NCBI RefSeq assembly: GCF_007795095.1
Contig: NZ_CP042218.1
Coordinates: 2,211,001 to 2,275,000 of the forward strand
DNA: 64,000 nt
Direction: 5' to 3'
Origin: Luteimonas granuli
Lineage (GTDB): Bacteria; Pseudomonadota; Gammaproteobacteria; Xanthomonadales; Xanthomonadaceae
Under the pieces are notes generated by a model that saw only the letters and a list, made by a program, of their open reading frames with translations, was not told where the DNA came from and made no database searches. Position numbers and translations under genes: made by a program. Below, one piece after another: positions 55,269 through 64,000 of the stretch (the stretch's first letter is position 1; each line of letters begins with the position of its first letter).

Positions 55269-56489
55269 ATGACGGCGATACACGACGTGGCGATCATCGG
55301 CGGCGGCCTGGTCGGGGCCAGCCTGGCGATCGCGCTGGAAGGCAGCGGGCTGGACGTGGCCATGGTCGAGGCGGCGCCGGCCGGGGCCATGCCGGCGGTC
55401 TTCGACGAGCGCAACCTGAGCTTCGCCGAGGCCACGGTCAACGCACTCGCCGCGCTCGGCGTGATGCAGCGCCTGCGCGCGCCCACCGGCGCCATCGTCC
55501 GCATCCACGCGAGCCGCCGCGGCGACTTCGGCCGCGTCCTGCTGGAGGCCGCCGAACACGGCCGCGAGGCCTTCGGCCAGGTGGTGGTGGCGCGGGATTT
55601 CGGCGAGGCGCTGGAGGCGCGGCTGTCCGGCGTGGCCGGCCTGGTCCGGCACCGCGGGACCCGCTTCACCGGATTCGGGGCTGTCGGGGACGGATGCCGT
55701 GTCCTGGAGCTCGCGGGCGAAGGGCCACCGCGGATGCGCGCGCGGCTGGTGGTGGCGGCCGACGGCGCGACCAGCGGCGTGCGCGACGCGCTGGGCATCG
55801 GCGCCAGCCGCCACGATTACGGCCAGGTCCTGATGGTGGCGCGGCTGCGGGCGGCGCGCGCGCCCGACGGGACCGCCTACGAGCGCCTGGGAGACGACGG
55901 CCCGACCGCCCTGCTGCCGCGCGGCGATCGTGCCTGGGGCCTGGTGCACGGCGTCGCGGCGGCCGACGCCGAGGCCGTGAAGGCGCTGGATGAAACCGGC
56001 TTCCTCGCGCGCGTCCAGGACGCCTTCGGCTGGCGGGTTGGTCGCCTTCTGTCGGTGGGACCGCGCAGCGCGTATCCGGCAGTGGCGGTGCGCGCCGCCG
56101 CGCTGGCGGCCACGCGCGCCGTGCTGGTCGGCAACGCCGCGCAGAGCATCCACCCGGTGGGCGCGCAGGGTTTCAACCTCGGCCTGCGCGATGCGCTGAC
56201 ACTGGCCGGACTGCTGGTCGCCTGCGCGCGCAGGGGAGGCGATCCGGGCGAGGCCTCGTTGCTGTCCGCCTACGTCGCGCGCCGCGAAGAGGACCGCAGG
56301 CGCACGCTCGAATTCTCCGATGGGTTGGCGCGCATCACCGCCAATCCGGGGCACGCTGCCTCGTTGCTGCGCAGCGCCGGACTGGTCGCGCTGGCGGCGC
56401 TGCCCTCCCTGCGTGCGGGCCTGGTCGGTGGCGCCATGGGCTACCGCGGCGACGTGCCGGATGCCTGCCGCAGCGGAGCGGCGCGATGA
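55269..56489 (+). CDS. ubiH: UbiH-family FAD-dependent ubiquinone-biosynthesis hydroxylase
   Basis: Flavin monooxygenase hydroxylating the ubiquinone ring, 406 residues. The N-terminal FAD site is IIGGGLVGASLAIAL, the middle motif is VAADGATSGVRDALG, and the C-terminal FAD/ribityl motif is VLVGNAAQSIHPVGAQGFNLGLRDA (in parts); the family Asp of GDAAH is Asn here. UbiH normally acts at C6, but assignment between UbiH, UbiF and UbiI needs phylogeny. The ATG overlaps nothing upstream; its last four bases overlap the next hydroxylase, so the two are translated together. Confidence 0.9.
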   Translation: MTAIHDVAIIGGGLVGASLAIALEGSGLDVAMVEAAPAGAMPAVFDERNLSFAEATVNALAALGVMQRLRAPTGAIVRIHASRRGDFGRVLLEAAEHGREAFGQVVVARDFGEALEARLSGVAGLVRHRGTRFTGFGAVGDGCRVLELAGEGPPRMRARLVVAADGATSGVRDALGIGASRHDYGQVLMVARLRAARAPDGTAYERLGDDGPTALLPRGDRAWGLVHGVAAADAEAVKALDETGFLARVQDAFGWRVGRLLSVGPRSAYPAVAVRAAALAATRAVLVGNAAQSIHPVGAQGFNLGLRDALTLAGLLVACARRGGDPGEASLLSAYVARREEDRRRTLEFSDGLARITANPGHAASLLRSAGLVALAALPSLRAGLVGGAMGYRGDVPDACRSGAAR

Positions 56490-57676
56490 GCCGGGGCATG
56501 GTCGATGTCGCCGTCGCCGGTGGCGGCGTGGTCGGCGCCGCGGCGGCCCTGGCCCTGGCGCGGCTCGGTCTGTCGGTGGTGCTGGTCGAAGGCCGCGCGC
56601 CGCCGGCGTGGTCGGAGTCCCGGCCCGACCTGCGCGTGTTCGCCTTCGCCCACGACAATGCCGCGCTGCTGGACGACATCGGCGCCTGGGCCGGCATCAG
56701 CGGCCGCGACGGCGCCCCCACCCGTCTGCAGCCCTACCGCCGGATGCGGGTCTGGGACGCGGCGGGAGGTGGCGAGCTGGCCTTCGATGCCGATCGCCTG
56801 GGGCGCCGGGAGCTGGGCTGGATCGTCGAGAACGTGCTGCTGGTCGATCGCCTCTGGGCCTGCCTGCCGGGCGCCGGCGTGGAGGTGCGCTGTCCGGCGC
56901 GGGTGGAGGAACTGGAACAGGACGAGCGCGGCGTGCGCCTGCGCCTGGACGATGGTCGCAGGGTGGCGGCGCGGATCGCCCTGGCGGCCGACGGCGCCGG
57001 TTCAACGCTGCGCAGGCTCGCGGGCATCGAGGTCCACGGCCGTGCCTACGGTCAGTCCGGTGTCGTCGGCTATGTGCGCACGGAGCGGGACCATGAGGCC
57101 ACGGCCTGGCAGCGCTTCCTGCCGGGTGGCCCCTTGGCCTTCCTGCCGTTCGCGGACGGCAGCTGTTCGATCGTCTGGTCGCTGCCCACCGCGGAGGCCG
57201 ATGCCGCGCTGGCCATGGACGATGCCGAGTTCGGTGCGGCGCTCGGGCGCGCCTTCGACCGCCGGCTGGGTCGGGTCGAGCCCTGCTCGCCGCGCGCGGC
57301 CTTCCCGCTCCGCCTGCAGCTCGCACACAACCATGCCGAGGGTCGCGTGCTGCTGATCGGCGATGCGGCGCACGTGGTCCATCCGCTGGCGGGGCAGGGG
57401 GTCAACCTCGGCCTGCGCGACGTGACGGCGCTGCGCGACTCTGTCGCCACGGCGCTGGCACGGCGGCAGGCCTGGGACACCCCCCAGCGCATCGCACGCT
57501 GGGCCCGCGCGCGCCGCAGCGAGGCGACCGTGGCGGCCCACGCCTTCGACGCGATCAACCGCGTCTACACCAGCGACTCACCCGCCGCGGTGCTGATGCG
57601 CGGACATGCGCTGGGACTCGCCGGGCGCTTGCCGCCGGTGACGGCCGCGCTCTGGCGCCGCGCGGCCGGAGTCTGA
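56486..57676 (+). CDS. Second UbiH/UbiF/UbiI-family ubiquinone hydroxylase
   Basis: Paralogue of the preceding gene, 396 residues, with FAD motif VAGGGVVGAAAALALARLG, the middle motif AADGAGSTLRRLAG and LIGDAAHVVHPLAGQGVNLGLRD (in parts), where the Asp is retained. Probably UbiI/VisC-like (C5 hydroxylation) or UbiF-like (C6). Ubiquinone needs three ring hydroxylations and many bacteria use two or three such enzymes, or one with broad specificity. The ATG overlaps the ubiH stop. Convergent with the EF-hand gene. Confidence 0.9.
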   Translation: MSRGMVDVAVAGGGVVGAAAALALARLGLSVVLVEGRAPPAWSESRPDLRVFAFAHDNAALLDDIGAWAGISGRDGAPTRLQPYRRMRVWDAAGGGELAFDADRLGRRELGWIVENVLLVDRLWACLPGAGVEVRCPARVEELEQDERGVRLRLDDGRRVAARIALAADGAGSTLRRLAGIEVHGRAYGQSGVVGYVRTERDHEATAWQRFLPGGPLAFLPFADGSCSIVWSLPTAEADAALAMDDAEFGAALGRAFDRRLGRVEPCSPRAAFPLRLQLAHNHAEGRVLLIGDAAHVVHPLAGQGVNLGLRDVTALRDSVATALARRQAWDTPQRIARWARARRSEATVAAHAFDAINRVYTSDSPAAVLMRGHALGLAGRLPPVTAALWRRAAGV

Positions 57677-57697
57677 GCCCCGGCCGCACGGCGCGGA

Positions 57698-58474
57698 TCA
57701 GCGCATCCAGCCCTTGAGCTCGTGGGCGTCGAGGGCGCCGTCGTTGTTGTTGTCCACGGCGTTGAACTCGGCGGTCAGCGTGGCGTTGCCGCGGGCTTCG
57801 GCGCGCGAGAGGACGCCGTCGCCATTGCGGTCCATCGCAGCCATGTCGATCCGGTATTCGCCGATCACGGAGTCCGGGGTGCTGGAGGTGATCGTGACCT
57901 GCGGTTCGCTGGGGTAGGTCCCGGTCGGCGGCTTCCGCTGCGGAACCTGCGGTGTGGGCGGCGTGTCCGTGGCCACGCGGGCGGTCTCGGCCGCGGCCTC
58001 GGCTTCGAGCGCCGCCTGTCGTGCAACGCTGCCGGCGGCGTTGGCGCTGCCGGCGGCCTGGCGGGAACGGACGGCCGCTTCGACCGGCATCGCCGTGCCG
58101 CCGTGCGTCGCGGCGTTCGCGCCGCCGGCCTGGTTGGCGGAACGCCTGGCCTCCTGCGCTGCGCGCTCCGCGGTGCGCGAGGCCTGGTCCGCCTGCCAGG
58201 CGCTGTAGTCGGCCTGGGCCTGGCCATGCGCGGTCATCGATCCGCCACGCTTTTCCGCGGCGGCCTCGCGTGCGGCGTTCCGCGCGTCGCGGGCGTCCTG
58301 GTCGGCGGCGCGGGCGTCCTGGTGGGCGGCCTTCGAATCAACCGTGGTCCGGCTCCTGGCGTCGGCGGTGCCGACGGTTTGTGCGGCCAGGCTGCCACTG
58401 CCGACCAGCGTGCAGGCGGCAAGGGCGAAGACGAGGGGGTGCGCGGCTGCGGGGCGAAATGGGTGGAGTGTCAT
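57698..58474 (-). CDS. Secreted EF-hand calcium-binding protein with Ala-rich coil
   Basis: A 258-residue exported protein. The N-terminus could be a lipoprotein signal (FALAAC, Cys21) or a longer signal peptide cleaved after SLAA near residue 31. Residues about 40-165 are rich in Ala, Arg, Gln and Asp with few aromatic residues, likely helical coil. The C-terminus has two EF-hand loops: DRNGDGVLSRAE and DNNNDGALDAHE, both with the 1-3-5-12 ligands. The function is unknown; calcium-dependent envelope or adhesion roles are guesses. It is convergent with the hydroxylase gene. Confidence 0.82.
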   Translation of the reverse strand: MTLHPFRPAAAHPLVFALAACTLVGSGSLAAQTVGTADARSRTTVDSKAAHQDARAADQDARDARNAAREAAAEKRGGSMTAHGQAQADYSAWQADQASRTAERAAQEARRSANQAGGANAATHGGTAMPVEAAVRSRQAAGSANAAGSVARQAALEAEAAAETARVATDTPPTPQVPQRKPPTGTYPSEPQVTITSSTPDSVIGEYRIDMAAMDRNGDGVLSRAEARGNATLTAEFNAVDNNNDGALDAHELKGWMR

Positions 58475-58573
58475 GACATGTCTTCCGTTGCGGGACCACG
58501 TCGGACGCTAACGGCACGATCATTAAGCCCCGGTCTGCGTTGATCTGCCGGTCGCTGAACGCCGGGCCGGGAT

Positions 58574-59653
58574 TCAACCGCCGGCGGGCATCGCCAGGAC
58601 GGTGATCTCCTCCCGGTCGTGGTACAGCTGGCGCGCGCGCAGTTCCAGCGGCCGCTGCGCCTCGCGCCGGAAGACGTCGAGGCACAGGGCCGTTTCCATC
58701 CAGCGCTTCTTCATCGGCAGCTTGAGGTTGAACACCGCCTGTCGGCACCAGCCTTCGCGGAACCACGTGGCCATGCGGGAGGCGACACGCCGCGGCTGCT
58801 CGACCATGTCGCAGACCATCCACTCCAGGGGGCGCGCCGGTTGCCAGTGGAAGCCGTCGGCGCGCAGATGTTCGACGCCGCCCGCGAGCAGGACGTGCTC
58901 GCGCAGAGGCCCGTTGTCGACCGCGGTCACGTGCAGGCCGGCGCGCTGCAGGACCCAGGTCCAGCCGCCGGGCGCCGCGCCCAGGTCGGCGGCGGCCATG
59001 CCCGGGCGCAGCAGGCGTGTGCGCTCTTCGTCGTCGAGCAGGGTGAGGAAGGCCTCCTCGAGCTTCAGCGCCGAACGCGAGGGCGCGTCACGGTGCAGGC
59101 GCAGCCGCGGCACGCCCATCGACCACGGTGACGCATCACGGGTGTCCGCGACCGCCAGCAGCATGTGGTCGCCGGCGAGCAGGCAGACATGCAGGCGCGG
59201 GCGGCGTGCATCATCGGTCGCGGACAGCAGCCCGGCCTTGCGCAACGCCGGTCGCGCCGCGTTGCCGAGCGCGCGTGCCAGTCCGGCCAGCGGACGGGCC
59301 TCATCGCTGTCGGGATGCTCGACCATCAGGGCGCCGAATGCCGGGCCGGCGGGGCGGTCCTCGGCGCGGTGCGCGCGCAGCGCCGCGAGCAGCGGCGCGA
59401 TCCGGTCGCCGGTGTCGATGCCCTGCAGTTCGGCCAGCAGCACCAGTTTCTGCCGGGCGAAGACCAGCTGGCGCCAGGGCAGGGCCCGCGAAAGCGCAGC
59501 CGCGTCGCCATCGGGCACGAGAAAGCGCACGAAGCCGCTGCCGCGCCCGGCGGCGGCATAGCCGTGGTGGCCGGCTTCGGCGGCGCGCTCGCCCAGCTCG
59601 GCGGCGAGCTCCGGCTCGAAGCCGGCGCGGCAGTAGCACAGCAGGCCGCTCAT
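58574..59653 (-). CDS. rlmM: 23S rRNA (cytidine(2498)-2'-O)-methyltransferase RlmM
   Basis: SAM-dependent ribose methyltransferase of 359 residues. An N-terminal THUMP-like part (LLCYCRAGFEPELAAEL) is followed by the RrmJ-like domain with SAM site ADLGAAPGGWTWVL, and the K-D-K-E tetrad is suggested by LKLEEAF, MVCDMVE, FNLKLPMKKRW and REEITVL. Length and order match E. coli RlmM. The ATG gives MSGLLCYCR. It lies 55 bases after the nucleoside deaminase on the same strand. Confidence 0.95.
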   Translation of the reverse strand: MSGLLCYCRAGFEPELAAELGERAAEAGHHGYAAAGRGSGFVRFLVPDGDAAALSRALPWRQLVFARQKLVLLAELQGIDTGDRIAPLLAALRAHRAEDRPAGPAFGALMVEHPDSDEARPLAGLARALGNAARPALRKAGLLSATDDARRPRLHVCLLAGDHMLLAVADTRDASPWSMGVPRLRLHRDAPSRSALKLEEAFLTLLDDEERTRLLRPGMAAADLGAAPGGWTWVLQRAGLHVTAVDNGPLREHVLLAGGVEHLRADGFHWQPARPLEWMVCDMVEQPRRVASRMATWFREGWCRQAVFNLKLPMKKRWMETALCLDVFRREAQRPLELRARQLYHDREEITVLAMPAGG

Positions 59654-59708
59654 GCGGGGCGGGGCGGGTGCACGGGGTTCCGAGGGCCCGTCAGGGGCAT
59701 CAGGCACA

Positions 59709-60287
59709 TCAGTAAGACCGGCCGCCGCCGCGGCCATAGGCGGCGAGCACGGCGCGGGCGCGCTCGCGCTCGACATCGCGCACCACTTCGATGCCGCGCC
59801 GTGCAAGTTCGCCGGTCCAGTCTTCAGGCAGCGGGCCTTCGTCGAACTCGGTGAGCGCCTGCACGTCGTCCGCGCGCGCGCCGATCAGCAGCCGGTCGAC
59901 CCCCGCCCATACCGTCGCGCCGTAACACTGGCAGCAGGGCTGGGCGGAGGTGGCCAGCGTGTACGGGCCGCAGGGATTGCCGGCCTCGTCGAGATTGATG
60001 CGTGCGCGGCCGAGGGCCTGCTGGGCCAGCATGTAGGCCATGTTCTCGGCGTGGGCCAGCGAGGTCGACTGCGGCAGCACCACGTTGACGCCCGCGGCCA
60101 CCACGCGCTGGTCGGGACCGAACAGCACCGCGCCGAAGGGGCCGCCTGTCCCCTCGTCGATATTGCGCGCGGCGAGGGTGATCGCCAGCGCCACCTTGTC
60201 GGCGTCGGCCGGATACGTACGTTCGCGGTCGATGGCGTCCGGGACCCAGTCGGGCAGCCGCAGGTCGACGCGTGCGGGCAGGCTCAT
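59709..60287 (-). CDS. Cytidine-deaminase-fold nucleoside or guanine deaminase
   Basis: A 192-residue zinc deaminase. Zinc ligands and catalytic Glu are in [10 protein letters not shown] (His-Ala-Glu) and QPCCQCYGA (Pro-Cys-x-x-Cys); PFGAVLFGP precedes. It resembles guanine deaminase/TadA-like proteins, but lacks a clear specificity mark. GGAGGAGTGACCCG precedes the ATG, a strong ribosome site. The upstream Cys-rich lipoprotein frame reads through into this gene without a stop, but a secreted lipoprotein fused to a cytosolic deaminase is unlikely, and independent translation is favoured. Confidence 0.85.
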   Translation of the reverse strand: MSLPARVDLRLPDWVPDAIDRERTYPADADKVALAITLAARNIDEGTGGPFGAVLFGPDQRVVAAGVNVVLPQSTSLAHAENMAYMLAQQALGRARINLDEAGNPCGPYTLATSAQPCCQCYGATVWAGVDRLLIGARADDVQALTEFDEGPLPEDWTGELARRGIEVVRDVERERARAVLAAYGRGGGRSY

Positions 60288-60725
60288 CGGGTCACTCCTC
60301 CGGACAGCGGCGGCCCGGAGGGGGAGGGCATCGGACGGCGCCGGCTCGCAGCGGCTGGCGACGCAGGCGCAGGCCTGGATCTCGCGGAAGCCGCAGACGC
60401 CAGCCACCCCGGACCGTGCACAGGCCGCCTGCACCGCCTTCGGATCGGGTTCGGCGCTCCTGTTCACGCAGGCCGGGTAGTAGCCACAGCAGTTGCCGAC
60501 GTTCTTCACCGCGCAGTCGGCGTCGATCCGGCAGCTGCGGTCGAGGTCCGGCAGCCCGGCGACGGCGCCATGGCGCGGCGGCGTCGCCGGTGCGGGCAGG
60601 ACCGTCGCGGGCAGCGGGTCGCTCATGGGGGGCGGCTTCACGCCGTCGGCGGGCTGCGGTGCCGCGCATGCCGCCATCGTCAGCGCGAGCAGCAGCGTGA
60701 AAGCGGACGGGAGGAGGCCGCGCAT
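60284..60725 (-). CDS. Cys-rich lipoprotein of unknown function (3' end uncertain)
   Basis: Lipobox ALTMAAC near residue 20 makes this an exported lipoprotein. After a Pro-rich linker comes a compact domain with ten Cys ([38 protein letters not shown]), suggesting five disulfides. In the given sequence the frame continues into the deaminase with no stop. If one base is dropped at the G5 tract 60320-60324 the frame ends at a TGA overlapping the deaminase ATG, the usual junction in this genome. I give that end; the function is not recognised. Confidence 0.6.
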
Positions 60726-60820
60726 AGGGAAGCTCCGTGTCTCGGGCGACGCCGGCATGGTAGCGCCGCCCTGCGCGAAGGCCGTGGCAGGGGCCGTCGC
60801 GTGGGGCGGCCTGTCGCCGC

Positions 60821-62573
<1,753 letters not shown>

Positions 62574-62704
62574 GCGTGTCGTCGGGGATGCGGGCGCGGC
62601 CTGCGCCATGGGCCGGGCAGTGTAGCGGAGCGGCACGGGCGCGGCTTGCAGGCGCGACGGCCGCGCGACCATCATCGGGGGCCAGCCGGAACCGGAGCGC
62701 CGCC

Positions 62705-63285
62705 ATGCGCCTTTCGAACGTCCACCACGTCCACGGACGCCCCCTGCAGGGAGACTTCCCCGGGATGTCCCGCGTGGTGTTCGGGATGGGCTGCTTCTGG
62801 GGCGCCGAGCGCCTGTTCTGGACGTTGCCGGGCGTGGTGACCACGGCCGTGGGCTATGCCGGCGGGGATGCACCCGCCCCGACCTACCGCGAGGTATGCA
62901 GCGGGCGCACCGGGCACGCGGAGGTGGTCCTGGTGGTGTACGACCCGGCGGGAATCTCCTTCGAGGCCCTGCTGACCCGCTTCTGGGAAGGCCACGATCC
63001 GACCCAGGGCATGCGCCAGGGCAACGACGTCGGCAGCCAGTACCGCTCGGTGATCCACTGCCACACCGAAGGACAGTATCGGGCGGCCATCGCCAGTCGC
63101 GAGGCCTACCAGCAGCGCCTCTCGGCCGCCCGTCATGGTCCGATCACCACGGAAATCGTGTACCCGGCCCCCCCCCCTTCCACTACGCGGAGGAGGAGCA
63201 CCAGCAGTACCTGTCGAAGAATCCGCACGGCTATTGCGGACTGGGCGGCACCGGCGTCCTCTGCCAGACGGGCACGGCCCCCTGA
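62705..63285 (+). CDS. msrA: Peptide methionine sulfoxide reductase MsrA (frameshifted at C10 tract)
   Basis: Reduces S-methionine sulfoxide in proteins. The catalytic motif [10 protein letters not shown] lies at about residues 28-37, followed by [18 protein letters not shown] and [13 protein letters not shown]. The frame is lost at a run of ten Cs (63168-63177): eight or eleven Cs would give [16 protein letters not shown] and the resolving region [12 protein letters not shown] before the TGA at 63285. The break leaves the catalytic Cys but removes the conserved C-terminus. Poly-C indel error is likely; slippage is possible. Convergent with oxyR, which fits oxidative-stress control by position only. 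Confidence 0.92.
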
Positions 63286-63325
63286 TCCTGCGCCGGGGGA
63301 CGCGCTGAGCTGGAGCGATGCGGGA

Positions 63326-63360
63326 CCGGATCCGGACGGGGCAGGACAGGCCGGATCCGG
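63326..63360. repeat. Twin CCGGATCCGG palindromes between msrA and oxyR
   Basis: Two identical 10-base palindromes (63326-63335 and 63351-63360) are separated by 15 bases. RNA from either strand could form a stem, so a bidirectional terminator between the convergent genes is possible, though no T-tract is present. Confidence 0.4.
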
Positions 63361-63390
63361 CGGGGAGCACCGGCCGCCCTGAAGGCGTGG

Positions 63391-64000
63391 CTAGACGGCG
63401 GGTGCGTTGTCGAGGCGGACCGGTGCGACGACAGCGCCGGATGCCGGCGGCTGCAGCAGGTCCGGCGGCAGGCGGCGCATCACCTGGGCGAGTTCGCCCA
63501 GGAAGTCGCCCATCGCCGTGCTCCGGCGCCAGACCATGGCGATGCGGCGGCTCGGCGCCGGGGCGCGGAAATCGACGAGTTCGATGCTCTCCGAGCGCGC
63601 CACCGGCGGCTTCACCGCCAGCGTCGGCAACAGGGTCACGCCGACGTTGGCCGCGACCATCTGGCGCAGCGTCTCGAGGCTGGTGGCCTGGAACCCGCCC
63701 TTCTCGCCGGCGCCGGAAAGATGGCAGACGTCGAGCGCCTGGTCACGCAGGCAGTGGCCGTCGGCGAGCAGCAGCAGGCGTTCGTCGGCCAGGTCGTCGA
63801 GCGCGATCGGGCCGCGGCCGGCCAGCGGATGCGTCTCCGGTACGGCGAGCACGAACGGCTCCTCGAACAGGAACTCCACGTGCAGCTGGTCGTCGCCGAC
63901 CGGCAGCGCCAGCAGGGCGGCATCCAGGCGGCCCTGCTGCAGGCGCTCGAGCAGCACGTCGCTCTTTTCCTCCACCAGCAGCAGTTCGAGCTCCGGGAAG
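63391..64000 (-). CDS. oxyR: Hydrogen peroxide-inducible activator OxyR (N-terminus beyond window)
   Basis: LysR-type regulator; only the last about 203 residues, the redox-sensing domain, are in the window. The peroxidatic and resolving Cys are in GHCLRDQALDVCH, matching E. coli Cys199 and Cys208. LETLRQMVAANVGVTLLP is conserved. The frame is open to the edge. OxyR activates catalase, peroxiredoxin and dps-type genes. The stop is followed after 105 bases by the end of msrA. Confidence 0.95.
   Translation of the reverse strand, partial: FPELELLLVEEKSDVLLERLQQGRLDAALLALPVGDDQLHVEFLFEEPFVLAVPETHPLAGRGPIALDDLADERLLLLADGHCLRDQALDVCHLSGAGEKGGFQATSLETLRQMVAANVGVTLLPTLAVKPPVARSESIELVDFRAPAPSRRIAMVWRRSTAMGDFLGELAQVMRRLPPDLLQPPASGAVVAPVRLDNAPAV

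Overview
The window is a high-GC, gene-dense chromosomal segment of a gammaproteobacterium, most likely of the family Lysobacteraceae/Xanthomonadaceae (Lysobacter, Luteimonas, Pseudoxanthomonas-like). The reasons are the very high GC at third codon positions, a PilG-H-I-J-ChpA twitching cluster without pilK, the pairing of mrcB with a small TPR lipoprotein and a YoaA-type helicase, and the conserved folA / apaH-apaG-rsmA-pdxA-surA-lptD block. Fifty-three protein genes were found, two of them cut by the window edges (recQ left, oxyR right). I saw no rRNA, tRNA, CRISPR array, prophage or insertion sequence. No gap without a gene exceeds 200 bases; the four largest are 1412-1588, 12439-12624, 20202-20380 and 42530-42728.

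Layout. 1-12.4 kb: recQ, dps, hrpA, a small secreted protein, relA, a membrane-anchored TPR protein and a two-domain glycosyltransferase. 12.6-20.2 kb: cell-wall synthase mrcB, a TPR lipoprotein, yoaA and tsaB, facing a TonB-like gene and gshB. 20.4-32.2 kb: the Pil-Chp chemosensory operon controlling type IV pili (pilG, pilH, pilI, pilJ, a 2140-residue chpA, a CheB-like gene and chpC). 32.2-36.9 kb: rsmE and bioA opposite nudE-cysQ-mazG and an Mpo1-like gene. 37.0-42.5 kb: a two-component pair directly followed by a MacAB-type efflux operon with split ATPase and permease. 42.7-46.2 kb: dgkA, terC, lgt, thyA, folA. 46.3-55.2 kb (minus strand): a likely long transcript btuM-like, cobalamin adenosyltransferase, HDAC-like hydrolase, lptD, surA, pdxA, rsmA, apaG, apaH. 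55.3-64 kb: ubiH and a second UbiH-family hydroxylase, an EF-hand protein, rlmM, a nucleoside deaminase, a Cys-rich lipoprotein, glnS, msrA and oxyR.

No wholly new system is evident. The most distinctive points are: a Pil-Chp pathway that seems to have no working methylation-based adaptation (pilK absent, CheB-like protein lacking all three catalytic residues); a roughly 230-residue Leu-Glu-Ala-Glu/Ala-Arg repeat linker inside ChpA built from three codon-distinct tandem-repeat blocks; a MacA adaptor with an inserted LTxxQ/Spy-like segment; a probable BtuM vitamin B12 transporter next to a cobalamin adenosyltransferase; and a Dps whose third ferroxidase ligand appears to be Met.

Five genes (mrcB, its downstream lipoprotein, yoaA, glnS, msrA) carry single frameshifts, and a sixth junction (Cys-rich lipoprotein/deaminase) is suspicious. 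Because glnS is essential and most events look like one extra base, residual sequencing or assembly error is the most likely explanation; the G8 and C10 tracts in mrcB and msrA are the only ones where slippage is a serious alternative.
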